Part shown: piece after piece, positions 24,221 through 36,748 of the stretch
Numbering within the stretch: position 1 is the first letter of the stretch
Layout of the letters: every line of letters starts with the position of its first letter
DNA from: Cryptomeria japonica
Taxonomy: Eukaryota; Streptophyta; Pinopsida; Cupressales; Cupressaceae
Assembly (NCBI RefSeq): GCF_030272615.1
Contig: NW_026729205.1
Span: 1 to 64,000, forward strand
Length of the DNA stretch: 64,000 nucleotides
Direction of reading: 5' to 3'
Program-made: the position numbers and the translations under genes
Notes under the pieces: model-generated
The model's database searches: none
Told to the model about the DNA's origin: nothing
The model's input: only the letters and a program-made list of their open reading frames with translations

Positions 24221-25530
24221 GTGCCAAGTGAAAAAGTGAGAGTGCAGAGCAAGAGGGTTGAGGAGAAGTAAGAAGAGAAGTGATGCTAAGTTGCCAATTT
24301 CTAATGGTCTACCCCTATTTTGAAACCAATTTCTTTTGCATCTTTTCAACTATGCTTCTTGACAAATAGTTTACTTGAATGCTCTACTGCTAATTTTCAG
24401 TTTGTCTTTCTTGATTTTGTGAATTGCTGATACTTTTGAGATGGCATTTTGGCAAACAACATGCATGCACTAAAAGGGTTTCAATTTGGAATTGATATTG
24501 ATAGTGAAGATATCACTTTATAATAATCAAGATTTGCATTCACTGAAATGATTTTAATCAACTAAAGAGCAATATTCATGACTTACAAGTAATTAAAAAA
24601 CTTACAAGGATGAGGCATATTCATAACTTACCCAGGTGCTAGGTGAAAATGTGAGAGTGCGGAGCAAGAGGGTTTAGGAGAAGTAGGAAGAGAGGTGATG
24701 CCAAGTTGCCAATTTGTAATGGTCTACCCCTATTTTGAAACAAATTTCTTTTGTACCTTTTCAACTATGCTTCTTGACAAACGGTTTACTTGAATGCTCT
24801 ATTGCTAATTTTTAGTTTGTCTTTCTTGATTTTGTGAATGCCAATGTTTGTTTGTTGATACTTTTGAGATGGCATTTTGGCAAACAACATGCATGCACTG
24901 AAAGGGTTTCAATTAGGAATTGATATTGATAGTGCAGATATCACTTTATAATAATCAAGATTTGCATTCACTGAAATGATTTTAATCAACTAAAGAGAAA
25001 TAATCATGACTTACAAGTAATTAAAAAACTTACAAGGATGAGGCATATTCACAACTTACCCAAGCGCTAGGTGAAAAAGTGAGAGTGCAGAGCAAGAGGG
25101 TTTAGGAGAAGTAAGAAGAGAAGTGATGCCAAGTTGCCAATTTATAATGGTCTACCCCTGTTTTGAAACCAATTTCTTTTTCATCTTTTCAACTATGCTT
25201 CTTGACAAACAGTTTACTTGAATGCTCTACTGCTAATTTTCAGTTTGTCTTTCTTGATTTTGTGAATGCCAATGTTTGTTTGTTGATACTTTTGAGATGG
25301 CATTTTGACAAACAACATGCATGCACTGAAAGGGTTTCAATTTGGAATTGATATTGATAGTGCAAATATCACTTTATAATAATCAAGATTTGCATTCACT
25401 AAAATGATTTTAATCAACTAAAGAGCAATATTAATGACTTACAAGTAATAAAAAAACTTACAAGGATGAGGCATATTCATGACTTAGAAGTAATAAAAAA
25501 ACTTACAAGGATGAGGCATATTCATAACTT
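24221..25530 (+). repeat. Three-unit tandem array, unit about 420 bp
   Basis: Units start near 24221, 24636 and 25064 (spacings 415 and 428). Each carries GAGAGTGCRGAGCAAGAGGG, then GCCAAGTTGCCAATTT, then AACAACATGCATGCACT, and ends in AACTTACAAGGATGAGGCAT. The last part has a further short duplication of about 45 bases. Units differ at only a few percent of positions, so the array is recent relative to its surroundings. It encodes nothing recognisable. Confidence 0.9.
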
Positions 25531-25849
25531 TTGCAGTCTCGCCTTGGATATCAACACTAGAAGCAACTCATATTGTTTGTGTATAGACAAGACAATATGG
25601 GAGTTCATTATACCCAGCAACTTGTGGTGTTGTTGTTCATGTTGGCTCTGTTGGACCTTGCAATTAAGATTCAATATACATTATTCAATAAGATTAACTG
25701 TGCAACATAATGAAATATTGAAAAATGTGTTATCTTGTTGAGCTTCGCTTGGTTTCGAGAATAGTTTAATATTCTCTACTTAACAAGGCCAACCACGTGA
25801 ATGTGGAAGCTCATTTGGCCCCTCCCCCCCCCCTAACATCACTCTAAAT

Positions 25850-26050
25850 TCCCTGTTAACATCTTATAACATTCATTCATTCATTCTACCATTAATAAAA
25901 TATAGCATTCATTCATTAATATCACATAACATTTATTAACACATAACATTGATTAACATTAATTAACACGTAACATTCATCAATATTAATTAACACATAT
26001 CATCCATAACCATTAATTAGCACATAATTGCATTCACTAACACATAAAAA
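25850..26050. repeat. AT-rich degenerate repeat near the second CACTA gene
   Basis: Motifs of the type AACACATAACATT-ATTAA and CATTCATTCATT recur about ten times just beyond the end of the second CACTA gene. Confidence 0.6.
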
Positions 26051-29000
26051 TCAGTCATTATCAAATAAGTTAGATTACAATCATTTCTTTTTTTGTTTTT
26101 TCTTTGAAGCTATGAAAAGACTAAGTGGAACATCGGTTTCTTCATCATTTCCCCCCTCTGCAGAGGTTCCGCCAACTGCTTGTGATCTCAATGTATGCCT
26201 AGTCCTATATAGAGGACGAGGACATTGAAGCGAAGGGGTATCCTCTGCAATAACAAAGAAATGGGTTAAATTCAAAAAAAATAATATTATTGTTACAAGT
26301 ATTTCATTAATTTAGAGAACATAATTGTTGCGCTCTTTACCTAATGGAGCTACATCATTTTGTGTAGCCTCAACCTCAACATGTTGAACACCCTCTAGAT
26401 CATCTGGAGTTGAAATACTAAAGGTTACATTAATGCTGAACACCAATTGTAATTATATTTGTTTAAAGGAATAACAGTGGTCCTCTTTACCTAAGTGGGG
26501 AACATCATGTTCCTGATGTTGTGTACCCAGATCATGCTCCACTTGGTCACCACCGACTACATGCTCTAAAATATTAACAAAAAAGGTTACATTAATTACT
26601 ACTCTAATTACAAATTAATATGTTTAATTGTATTAATATTTCATTTACATGAGATACTTACAATTCATGCAACAAGTTTCATGTAACCACCAGAGCCGAG
26701 TTTGTGTTGCCCATGCTTTTCTTGTCTTGCCTTGGTTGCCTTTGATGTGTCACTCTGTCTATAGAAAGTTTGAAATATGTTAGATTATATAAATATAAAG
26801 AGTAATTAATTAGTACATAATTACATTATTAATAGTATATCGTACCTTCTTCTAGCGTCAATTCTCTCCTTGGCATCCAAAATCAGGTCCTTCCACTCCC
26901 TCTCTGGAATCATGGGGGGACACTCATACTTTAGGTTCCTCTCTAAATGGGTCCTGTATTGGTCCCTCACATACTTTAGATATGTGCCAACTTTTTCAAG
27001 GAGCTTGGTTTTGTCAAAGGTGTCATTTCCAAACCACTCAACCATTTGGTTTGTCAATTCATCTTTTAACATTTTTTCTTGGTCATTCCACCTTTTAAAG
27101 CAAAAACAAACCTGTTAGATTCAGAAATGAACTGAAGCTACATTTATTACACTTCAAGAAATGGATCAAAGGAAAACTATTCTAGCAATTATATAAAATC
27201 AAAATAGTGGATTAGGGTTAGTTCACATATGATGTACCACCTTTTACGTATGGTGGGCCCAAATATCTGCAATGCAATGTCACTAAGATGTTTATAAAAA
27301 ATATCATTGCTTGCAAAAAATTCATGGGATCATTAGTCCAAAACGAGTGATCATAAAGCAAATTACAATTAGAGTATATATAATAATAATTTTAAAGTAC
27401 CTGGAACCTTTTGTATCTTTAAGGGAATCATTTCTTCATCGCTCACTACCAATGTGGCCTGCAACATTCCCATACTAGCAATATGAGAAGATCTAGGAAA
27501 CGATGGTATGTTCTTAGCAGTAGTAACCTCTAGCACATCCTCGTGTGCATCTCCTCCTGCAAAAAATGAATCCACTATGAAATGACATTAGAATTCAAGA
27601 AAGAACCCTTGAAGGGAAATAAACACATGACAAAAGATAGAGCAAAAGAGGGATCTACCAATAGTGGGTGGGCTAATAAGATGTGCAATAGAGGATGTCT
27701 GCATGGTATGTGTTGCTGACATTGCAATCGGCAATACAGGTGAGGGTAACCTCTGATGAGGCAGCGACGACATTTGCATAGGAACATTGACAGCACCTAA
27801 AGAATAATACATTAAATATATGAAAAGTGCAAGAATTGTAAACAAGGATGGACCTTTATTTTGAAAATTGACAGTATCAAGTATGATGTGTTTTGGTTAC
27901 TCAGAGTGATAAGCCAAGCAAGCGTTAATACAAGAAAATCATCATCACCTGAAGATCCTCCAACACCTTGATCATGGCAATGACTTTCATGAGGGCAGAT
28001 AAATTGTTGTAAAAACAATACGTACATATTTTAGTTAATGACATAAAAGAGAATAAAATATAAACCATTATTGAACTTTTGTTATAATTAAAGCTTTCAT
28101 TACTGCTTACTTGCAAGTTTTCTATTGTCTGAATCAATAATTCCACCCTCTCTCATATCTCATCAGTAATAGGATGCACGACTGCCAAAGCAACAATCTC
28201 TTTTCTAATTTTTCTAAGAGGCTTTTTTAAGAGTTCCATAGGGTGTGTAGAATCTTCAGGGTCATCATCTCTTAACCCTAATGATTCCACATCCCTAAAG
28301 AGGTTCGCAGGTACTGCAACTCCCTTTCCCTTTCCTCGAACATCCGTCTGTGTCAAGAATATCATTAAAAATTACAAAATTAGTATAAATCACTAAAAAA
28401 AAGAACATAATAATGTAAAAGTTTGATTCTATCTAATTTGTACAGTTACAATGAGGTTTACCTGCTTGGTAGAAGTTTCACAACCTACATCCCTGTCTGC
28501 GATATGTGATGGATCCATGTTGCCCTGTGACAAAGAAAAAATATAAAAAACGTTAGTGAAATTAAACCAATAGACTTAGCAAAAAACTTCATAATAAAAT
28601 GGTATATTAGATTCATTAATTGGAGGTTGGTTAATTTAAATGGTATATAGTATGTACCACCCCCATAATATTAACTTTGTTTGTATCTATAAGATTCAAA
28701 CTGTAATCATTTAGAAGCTCTTCGCCTGCACTTATTGATTTTATCGCACATACAAATACATGATTTCCCTTGCACGCCTCAAATATGCAATTGGGTTGTT
28801 TATTAGTTGACCCAGGTCATGTACTATTTATAAAACCTGCAATATTCCCTGTTGCTTTTGGCTGACCATCAATGTATACAACCACTCGTTTACTTTGATC
28901 ATTATGTTTTTGTTGTATATAATTTGCTGACAGTGCATACCTACACTTGCTTTTTTATATTTAACAATCTGCATCCAATTATTGTAATTGTAACAAGGTT

Positions 29001-29083
29001 CAACAAACTCCATCAATTCAGCAACTCTATTGTAATAGACCTTTATGCCATCCATGGAAAATAAGCCTAAACCATGTAATGAC

Positions 29084-29968
29084 TGTTGGGAAAAATGGTG
29101 TCTCAACCTTGCATTTATGTGAGGTTACTATTTATAGTAAGTTTTCATTTGAGCACGAAATGGTGTGAAACTCTCCCTGAAGCTTCTGGTTGGCTAGATA
29201 AGCATTCCAGTAAAGTTTCGTCGCAAGGTCACAGCTAGTTTTGAAGATATTAAAGTTTTCGTCTTGGAGGGGTACAATAAAATGTTTAAACTTAATTTTG
29301 GGGACTTTAGAGGCTCCAAAACACCATGAAAAGTGGCCGTAACCGGCGAAGCGGGTTATGAGGTGATAGAGCACTTCGCGAGCTTTCTGGCGCTTCAAAC
29401 GGTTCGTCAATCGGACACCCGGTTCTCAAGTTATGGCCTCCGGAAGTTTGTACTCCTGAAATAGGAAAAATAATTTGTATCGGACACATAAATGAGCTGT
29501 AAAAGGGAGCGACATGTGTTGATGTGTGCTTTAACATGTCATAGAAGGGAGATAAGGTCGGCTACACCTTATTGGGTGGTTTTAGCCCATGGTTTTGTAA
29601 TACCGTTTGACGGTTTCTTGTATTGTATCTCCTATTTATGAGGTGTGTGAGATAGAGGTTGTGTGTAAGAGTCTTATGGCTATTGAGTTGCCTCTGAATC
29701 TCTGATTAGTGCTACTCCTGTGAAGAGCTTGCTCTGCAAGTATTTTGTAATCTGTTTTTGATTGCTGAATAAAATATTGAGCTGCTTTTGGAGGGTGGGG
29801 TTTTTCTCCCGAAAGGGTTTTCCCCACGTAAATCACTGTGTTGTGGTATGAATGCTATTATATCTATTTCTGTTTTCTGTAACTATTGTAACAATCTGAA
29901 AAAGTTTTGCATTACCCTCCTCTCAAGGTTAGTGTAGGAAGTTGTTTCTGCTACTTTACTTCCTTACA
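29084..29968 (+). repeat. 5' LTR of Copia A-1
   Basis: 885 bases, TG to CA ends, nearly identical to 34193-35077. It should carry the element's promoter. Confidence 0.95.
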
Positions 29969-29970
29969 AG

Positions 29971-29983
29971 TGGTATCAGAGCC
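29971..29983 (+). other. Primer-binding site of Copia A-1
   Basis: TGGTATCAGAGCC, two bases after the 5' LTR, complementary to the 3' end of plant initiator methionine tRNA. Confidence 0.9.
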
Positions 29984-30092
29984 TGATCACCTTTGGTTTC
30001 AATTGTGGGCAGTTGGGTTTTTTGAACTAATCCAGATTTGAGTGGGAGCTTGTGCAGAAGACACTTTTTGATCTTGTTGCAGGAATATTCAG

Positions 30093-33000
30093 ATGGCGAG
30101 TTCGTCAGGGAGAATAGAGGTGGAGAAATTTAATGGAAGTAATTTTGAGATGTGGAAGCTGAAGATGGAAGATCTGCTAATAGATCGAGATCTTTGGGAT
30201 GATGTTGATGCAAATGTCCAAAGGCCCTCAGATCCTACTGTGGCAGCTCAGTATAATGTTATGGACCGAAAAGCCAAGGGTCTAATCAGACTGTGCTTGG
30301 CAGACTCTGTTCTAATCAATGTCCATGAAGAAAACTCTGCAAAGAAGCTATGGACTAAGCTTGGTGAGATGTATCAAGTGAAATCTTTATTAAATCAAAT
30401 TTTCTTAAGAAAGAAATTGTATTCCTTGAAGATGGAAGAGGGTGGACGAATTGCAGACCACCTAGAAGCATTCAATATGATTGTGGCTCAATTAGTATCC
30501 GTCGGTGTTAAGATGGACGAGGAGGAAAAATGTCAGATCTTGCTTTGCTCTTTGCCTGATTCGTGGGATTCTCTTGTTAAGGCTATCAGTAGTACTTCTG
30601 TTGTTTTGAAATCTGAAGATGTGGTGGGTGCCCTACTCGGTGAAGAGATGCGAAGGAAGGTATCCATCAGTTCAAAGGAAGCCCTAACTGTTCGTGGAAG
30701 ACCTAAGGAGAAAGGCAAGAAGAATGAGAAGCGTGGCAAGTCCAAATCCAAAGGGAGATCGAAATCTCCTGGAAAGTCCAAAGTCATTTGCTGGAATTGC
30801 GGTAAACCGGGTCACATCCGTAAGGACTGCAAAGAAGAAAAGAAGAAGAAAAAGAAAAAGTTCGATTCTGATTCTGAGTCCGACAAGGAAGATGGCGATG
30901 CCTTTATTGCGGCTTTGGCGACTCATGCAGGTAATGATGCCTGGCTAATTGACTCAGGTGCATCTTTTCATATGACTTCCAATAGAGATTGGTTTTCTGA
31001 ATATGAAGGATTTAATGGAGGTAAGGTGTACTTGGGTGATGATTCACATCTAGACATTGTTGGTCGAGGTAAAGTTAGAATCAGGTTTTCTGATGGTAGA
31101 ATAAAAAGGATTAATGGTGTGCTGCATATCCCTGGATTAAAATGAAACTTGTTATCTGTGAGCAAACTGATAGATGCGGGTGTGCAGGTAGTCTTTTCTG
31201 AAGCAGGATGTAAGATGATTAAGGGTGCTATGGTAGTTGCTAGAGGTGTCAGGTTTGGCACTTTGTATAAGCTTGAAGCATACACTGTTGAGTGTAATAG
31301 CACTTCTGTAAAAAGTAAATCTGCGGATACTTCATTGGAAGATTTGAAGGTTTCACCTTCAGCAGATGGAAATGGTTTTTGGGTACCTAAGGGTGCTCTT
31401 TCATCTGAAGCAAAGTTACCTGCAGAGAAGACTATGTTATGGCACCAGAGACTTGGCCACATTGGAGAAAAGGGTCTAAGGACCTTGAAAAATAAAAACC
31501 TTGTTGAAGGTTTGAATGACTGTAACCTTGACTTTGATTTCTGTGAGCATTGCATTTATGGAAAACAAAACCGCGTTCAGTTTTACTCAAGTTCTCATAA
31601 AACTTGTGGTGTTTTGGATCTTATCCATTCTGATGTGTTTGGTCCAGTAGATGTCTCTTCGATTGGAAAATCCACATATTATGTTTCATTTATTGATGAT
31701 TTTAGTAGAAGGACATGGGTTTATTTTCTAAAGAGTAAATCTGAAGTTTTTAGTCGTTTTAAAGAATTTAAAGCAATGGTTGAGTTGCAGACTGGAAAGA
31801 AAATAAAATGTTTGAGAACTGATAATGGCGGTGAGTTTTGCTCTAATGATTTTGATAGATTCTGTAAAAACTGTGGAATTAACAGGCAGAAGACAACTCC
31901 GTATTCTCCACAGCAGAATGGAGTTGCAGAAAGAATGAACAGGACACTGATGGAGAAGGCTAGGAGTATGTTGAGTGGTGCTGGTCTCGAACAAAAGTTT
32001 TGGGCTGAAGCTGTTGCCACTGCTTGCTACCTAATTAACAGGTCTCCTACATCAGCTCTTGTTGATAAAACGCCTATGGAAGCATGGTCAGGTCACAAGC
32101 CTTCATTGAGACATCTTAGAGTTTTTGGTTGCGAGGCATATGCACATGTGCCAAAGGAGAAGCGAACAAAGTTGGAGAACAAGGCTGTGAAATGTATCTT
32201 CATCGGGTATAGTTATGGTGTGAAAGGATACAAGCTTTGGGACCCTGTTGCACAAAAGGTAATTCACAGTAGAAGTGTTATTTTTAGAGAAATTAAGTCT
32301 CCTTCTGTTACACTGCAGCCAGAACAGACTAAAAAGGAAGATGTGATTCAACTTCCTTCTACACCTGAAAGAGTTGAATCGAGACCCCTAGATAGGCAAG
32401 AATTTGAGGAGAGCTCGTCTAGCTCTGAATCTTCAGAAGAAGAGGAAGAACCTCCAACTCAGCTTGTTCGAAGGTCTACAAGACATAGACAACCACCTGA
32501 AAGGTATTCACCTGATGATTGGAGATGTATTTTTGCTTTGAATACTAGTGTGGATGAACCGAAATCTGTAGAAGAGGCATTAGGTATGAATGATGCAGAA
32601 TCCTGGAAGATTGCTATGGAGGAAGAAATGGCAGCTTTGAAAAAGAATGATACATGGGATCTTGTACCATTGCCTGAAGGACGAAAACCTGTTGGTTGTA
32701 AATGGGTGTTCAAGAAAAAGATTGGTTCAGATGGAAGCATTGAGAAGTATAAAGCAAGGTTGGTTGCAAAAGGCTACTCTCAGGTTGAGGGTGTTGATTA
32801 CGGTGAGATATTTTCTCCTGTTGCAAAAATGACGTCCATTAGATTTTTGCTTTCTATTGCTACTGCTTATGATTTAGAGGTTGAGCAAATGGATGTGAAA
32901 ACTGCTTTCCTTCATGGTGATTTGGAGGAAGATATTTATATGACACAGCCGGAGCACTATGTGGTGAAAGGCAAAAGAAATTTGGTCTGTAAATTGAAGA

Positions 33001-34136
33001 AATCTTTGTATGGTCTCAAACAAAGTCCTAGGATGTGGTACCCGAAATTTGATACATATGTGTTGAGTTTGGGATTTGAACGTTCTAAATCAGATCACTG
33101 TGTTTATTATAAATCTTATGGTGATCATTTCTTATTCATTGCATTGTATGTTGATGATATGTTATTCATTGGTAAAGGGAAAGGTATGATTTCAGAACTG
33201 AAGTCTCAGCTCGCTGCTAAATTTGAAATGAAAGATCTTGGTGCAGCAAAGCACATTCTTGGGATGGAAATTAGAAGAGATAGGGTGAACAGAAAGCTAT
33301 GGCTAGGCCAGAGTAAGTATGTGAATTCAGTGTTACAGAGGTTCAACATGCAGAATTGTAGACCATTGAGTGTTCCTTTTACAGTTGGAATGAAACTATC
33401 TGTTTTAGATTGTCCTACATCCCCATTGGAGATGGAAGACATGAGCAGAGTGCCTTACCAAAGTGCGGTTGGAAGCTTGATGTATGCTATGGTCTGTACT
33501 AGACCAGACATTGCCCAAGCAGTGGGAGTACTTTCTAGATATATGTCTAATCCTGGTAGAGTTCATTGGGATGCAGTCAAAAGAGTCTTCAGATATTTGA
33601 AGGGTACTTCAGAGTATTCTTTGTGTTATCATGGTAATTCAGTTGGAGACATGACTTCCCTTGATATCCATGGTTATGTGGATTCAGATTGGGCAGGTGA
33701 TATTGATAGCAGAAGATCCACTAGTGCTTATGTGTTTACTTTGTTTGGTGGTGCAATTAGTTGGATGAGTAAGCGACAGGCTGTGGTTGCTCTATCCACT
33801 ACTGAAGCAGAGTATATGGTAGCTACTCATGCTTGTAAAGAGGCCATTTGGCTTAAGAGACTATGTTCGGATATTGGAATAAAACAAGGTACAGTGACAA
33901 TTTACTGTGACAGTCAGAGTGCAATTAGCCTAGCTAAGAACCCGACATTTCATGCCTGGACCAAACATATTGATATTCAGTATCATTTTGTTAGAGATAT
34001 GGTCGAAGATGGTAGGGTGAAGCTGGTTAAGGTGGAAACTTTGATGAATGTTGCAGATGCTTTAACTAAGGCTGTGAGCACAGAGAAGTTTAGATGGTGT
34101 TCAGAGTCTATGGGCCTTATGGCCCCTAGCAATTGA
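30093..34136 (+). other. gag-pol coding region of Copia A-1
   Basis: The parts are in Copia order. Gag is at about 30093-30780 (KFNGSNFEMWKLKMEDLL, then LWTKLGEMYQVKS). A CCHC zinc knuckle, CWNCGKPGHIRKDC, lies near 30790-30830, followed by a Lys-rich stretch. The aspartic protease motif WLIDSGASFHMTS is near 30940. Integrase (about 31440-32150) shows the HH-CC zinc region, FIDDFSRRTW and TDNGGEF. Reverse transcriptase (about 32600-33400) shows DVKTAFLHGDLEE, SLYGLKQSPR and YVDDMLFIG. RNase H (about 33690-34100) shows STTEAEYM, YCDSQSAISLAKNP and TKHIDIQYHF. The gag and protease style resembles Tnt1 (Tork lineage). About one break is visible; the region is treated as a fossil. Confidence 0.9.
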
Positions 34137-34180
34137 TTCATTGTGTTGACATTCCCTTCCGCTCATGCAAGGTGTTCGAC

Positions 34181-34192
34181 AAGTGGGAGATT
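34181..34192 (+). other. Polypurine tract of Copia A-1
   Basis: AAGTGGGAGATT immediately upstream of the 3' LTR, the usual plus-strand priming site. Confidence 0.8.
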
Positions 34193-35077
34193 TGTTGGGA
34201 AAAATGGTGTCTCAACCTTGCATTTATGTGAGGTTACTATTTATAGTAAGTTTTCATTTGAGCATGAAATGGTGTGAAACTCTCCCTGAAGCTTCTGGTT
34301 GGCTAGATAAGCATTCCGGTAAAGTTTCGTCGCAAGGTCACAGCTAATTTTGAAGATATTAAAGTTTTCGTCTTGGAGGGGTGCAATAAAATGTTTAAAC
34401 TTAATTTTGGGGACTTTAGAGGCTCCAAAATGCCCTGAAAAGTGGCCGTAACCGGCGAAGCAGGTTACGAGGTGATAGAGCACTTCGCGAGCTTTCCGAC
34501 GCTTCAAACGGTTCGTCAATCGGACACCCGGTTCTCAAGTTATGGCCTCCGGAAGTTTGTACTCCTGAAATAGGAAAAATAATTTGTATCGGACACATAA
34601 ATGAGCTGTAAAAGGGAGCGACACGTGTTGATGTGTGCTTTAACATGTCATAGAAGGGAGATAAGGTCGGCTACACCTTATTGGGTGGTTTTAGCCCATG
34701 GTTTTGTAATACCGTTTGACGGTTTCTTGTATTGTATCTCCTATTTATGAGGTGTGTGAGATAGAGGTTGTGTGTAAGAGTCTTATGGCTATTGAGTTGC
34801 CTCTGAATCTCTGATTAGCGCTACTCCTGTGAAGAGCTTGCTCTGCAAGTATTTTGTAATCTATTTTTGATTGCTGAATAAAATATTGAGCTGCTTTTGG
34901 AGGGTGGGGTTTTTCTCCCGAAAGGGTTTTCCCCACGTAAATCACTGTGTTGTGGTATGAATGCTATTATATCTATTTCTGTTTTTTGTAACTGTTGTAA
35001 CAATCTGAAAAAGTTTTGCATTACCCTCCTCTCAAGGTTAGTGTAGGAAGTTGTTTCCGCTACTTTACTTCCTTACA
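34193..35077 (+). repeat. 3' LTR of Copia A-1
   Basis: 885 bases. About 17 differences from the 5' LTR, mostly C/T and G/A, as expected from decay of methylated cytosines. Confidence 0.95.
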
Positions 35078-35405
35078 ATGATGAAGATGTTATGCGATAT
35101 ATCCTATCGCTAACACAAAAATCGGTGTTTATTGGAGGAAGTTCCTTGGGCACCCATTGTTTCTATAGATGTATGTACCTCAGTGGCACCTCAATTTCAC
35201 CTTTGGTCTCATCATCATAAGAACATGACCCCCCTTGAGCAAGGAAATATTTCATGCGTTTATTGAATTTTCTTCTAATCGTTTGACCTCTTGTTGATCT
35301 TCCTATTGTAGACTTACTACATGTGTCACTTTCATTTTCTATTCCTTTATTTTCCTCACTCGATGAAGACGTATCTGACAAATACCTATTTGGGGGTACT
35401 TGCAC

Positions 35406-36481
35406 TCCATGAAATGAGAGAGTTAATTAGTAATGAGAGAAATTTTGCAAATGAGGGTAATGTTGATGAAGATGTCAACCCTAAAGTTGATTTTGGGATT
35501 AAAATTGGAATAAGTCCAACTGGGGCCTCAAGTGTTGATAATTGTAAATTAGATTTGTTGCTAATGTTGAGGTTTGAAAAATTGGGGAAGTTTGTTTTCC
35601 AAGTAATTTTTTTTAAAAATTGTTTCTATAGGGTGTATTGACTAGTTATACATGTCCATCCATGAGACTATGCAGGATCCTCGTCAAAGGGGTTCAAGGT
35701 CATGTACAATGTAATCCAATTATCTTATGTTAGCTAAAAATTACATAGTACACAACATGAACAACATGAACTTTGTAGACAAAAAGAGTATTAAATAATA
35801 AAAAGATGTTGTCATCAAAATCATTGTAAAATTTTTAATTCGTTACCTTTACTTTATGTAGACTATGTAGGATCCTCAACCAAATGGTTAATGATGTCTA
35901 TAGTCAAAAAACTATTCCCACCAAGGGTGGCAGCATCACACAGGGACTATACCTGAAATCAACACCATCAATTGAGCATCATAAGCATTACTACATTTGT
36001 AAGTTGATAAACAATAAATGCATACATATCATAAGCATCACATGATTTTTCATCATCTATGTAATTGAGCATCACAATTAGCATCACATATGTGTCATCA
36101 TAAACATGTAATCCATCACATATGTATCATATATCACCATCCATCACATAGCTAATAAACAATCCACATTCTATAAATAAACACAAAGTTCAAAAAATAT
36201 CACATGCATCATCATAAACATGTGATCCATCACATATGTATTTTAAATCAACATCCATCACATAACTAATAAACAATCAAATTTCCTTAAATAAACATAG
36301 TTTAAAAAATGTCACATAAATAGTCACTCTCCCTATCTCCATCTCCATATTAAAAGGTGCATCATGAGTTAGTTATGTAATGGCATTAGAATTCAAACAT
36401 AATGAATTAATTATGTGCAAAAAATTCTTTCAAGAAGTCAATATTAAATAGATAATATACTAATCGCATACCTCATACATT
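35406..36481. other. Between the two CACTA genes, no gene recognised
   Basis: AT-rich, with repeated CATCACATATGTATCAT-like motifs at about 36000-36260. A short plus-strand frame (35321-35641) has no known motif and partly overlaps the first exon of the second CACTA gene on the other strand. Confidence 0.4.
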
Positions 36482-36530
36482 TCATTCTTCATCATCATGA
36501 ACATCAAGGTCATCATCGCCAACATCATCG

Positions 36531-36593
<63 letters not shown>

Positions 36594-36711
36594 ATGTCTT
36601 CGCCATCATCATCACCATCAACGTCTTCGCCATCGCCATCACCATCACCATCACCATCACCATCACCATCACCATCATCACCATCACCATCACCACCACC
36701 ATCACCATTAC

Positions 36712-36748
<37 letters not shown>

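Larger units (their letters stand above)
29084..35077 (+). mobile_element. Copia A-1: young Tnt1-like Copia LTR retrotransposon
   Basis: A 5994-bp element with 885-bp LTRs that begin TGTTGGG and end TTACA, a primer-binding site, a polypurine tract, and a gag-pol region in Copia order (gag, protease, integrase, RT, RNase H). The flanks are ATGAC on the left and ATGAT on the right, a 5-bp target duplication with one mismatch. By eye the LTRs differ at about 17 sites, roughly 2%, so this is the youngest element in the window. It looks nearly whole, with about one break in its coding region. It is inserted in the second gene of the CACTA element. Two older relatives (A-2, A-3) lie at 49-63 kb on the other strand. 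Confidence 0.95.
26090..35405 (-). pseudogene. Second CACTA gene (Ptta/En/Spm-type), interrupted by a Copia insertion
   Basis: Exon-like pieces on the minus strand share one style. 35405 to 35163 contains GRSTRGQTIRRKFNKRMKYF. 29083 to 28830 contains LFSMDGIKVYYNRVAELMEF. 28365 to about 28090 contains DVRGKGKGVAVP and ENLQVSSNES. 27072 to 26840 contains RDQYRTHLERNLKYECPP and PEREWKDLI. About 26760-26660 encodes KATKARQEKHGQHKLGSGGY, and 26245-26090 is the last piece. A WKDLI-type block followed by Lys-rich sequence and GSGGY is typical of the accessory protein encoded by En/Spm-like elements, which binds subterminal DNA. The Copia element at 29084-35077 lies within an exon and separates the first two pieces. 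Exact exon borders are uncertain, and at least one in-frame stop (near 28152) is visible. Confidence 0.55.

Noticed and set aside
24221-25530. Regular repeats considered as a CRISPR-like array
   Set aside because: Units of ~420 bp in direct tandem without unique spacers, in a plant genome.
29132-29836. Minus-strand ORFs within the Copia A-1 LTRs
   Set aside because: Repeated identically in both LTRs and lacking any protein family. They are by-products of LTR sequence.
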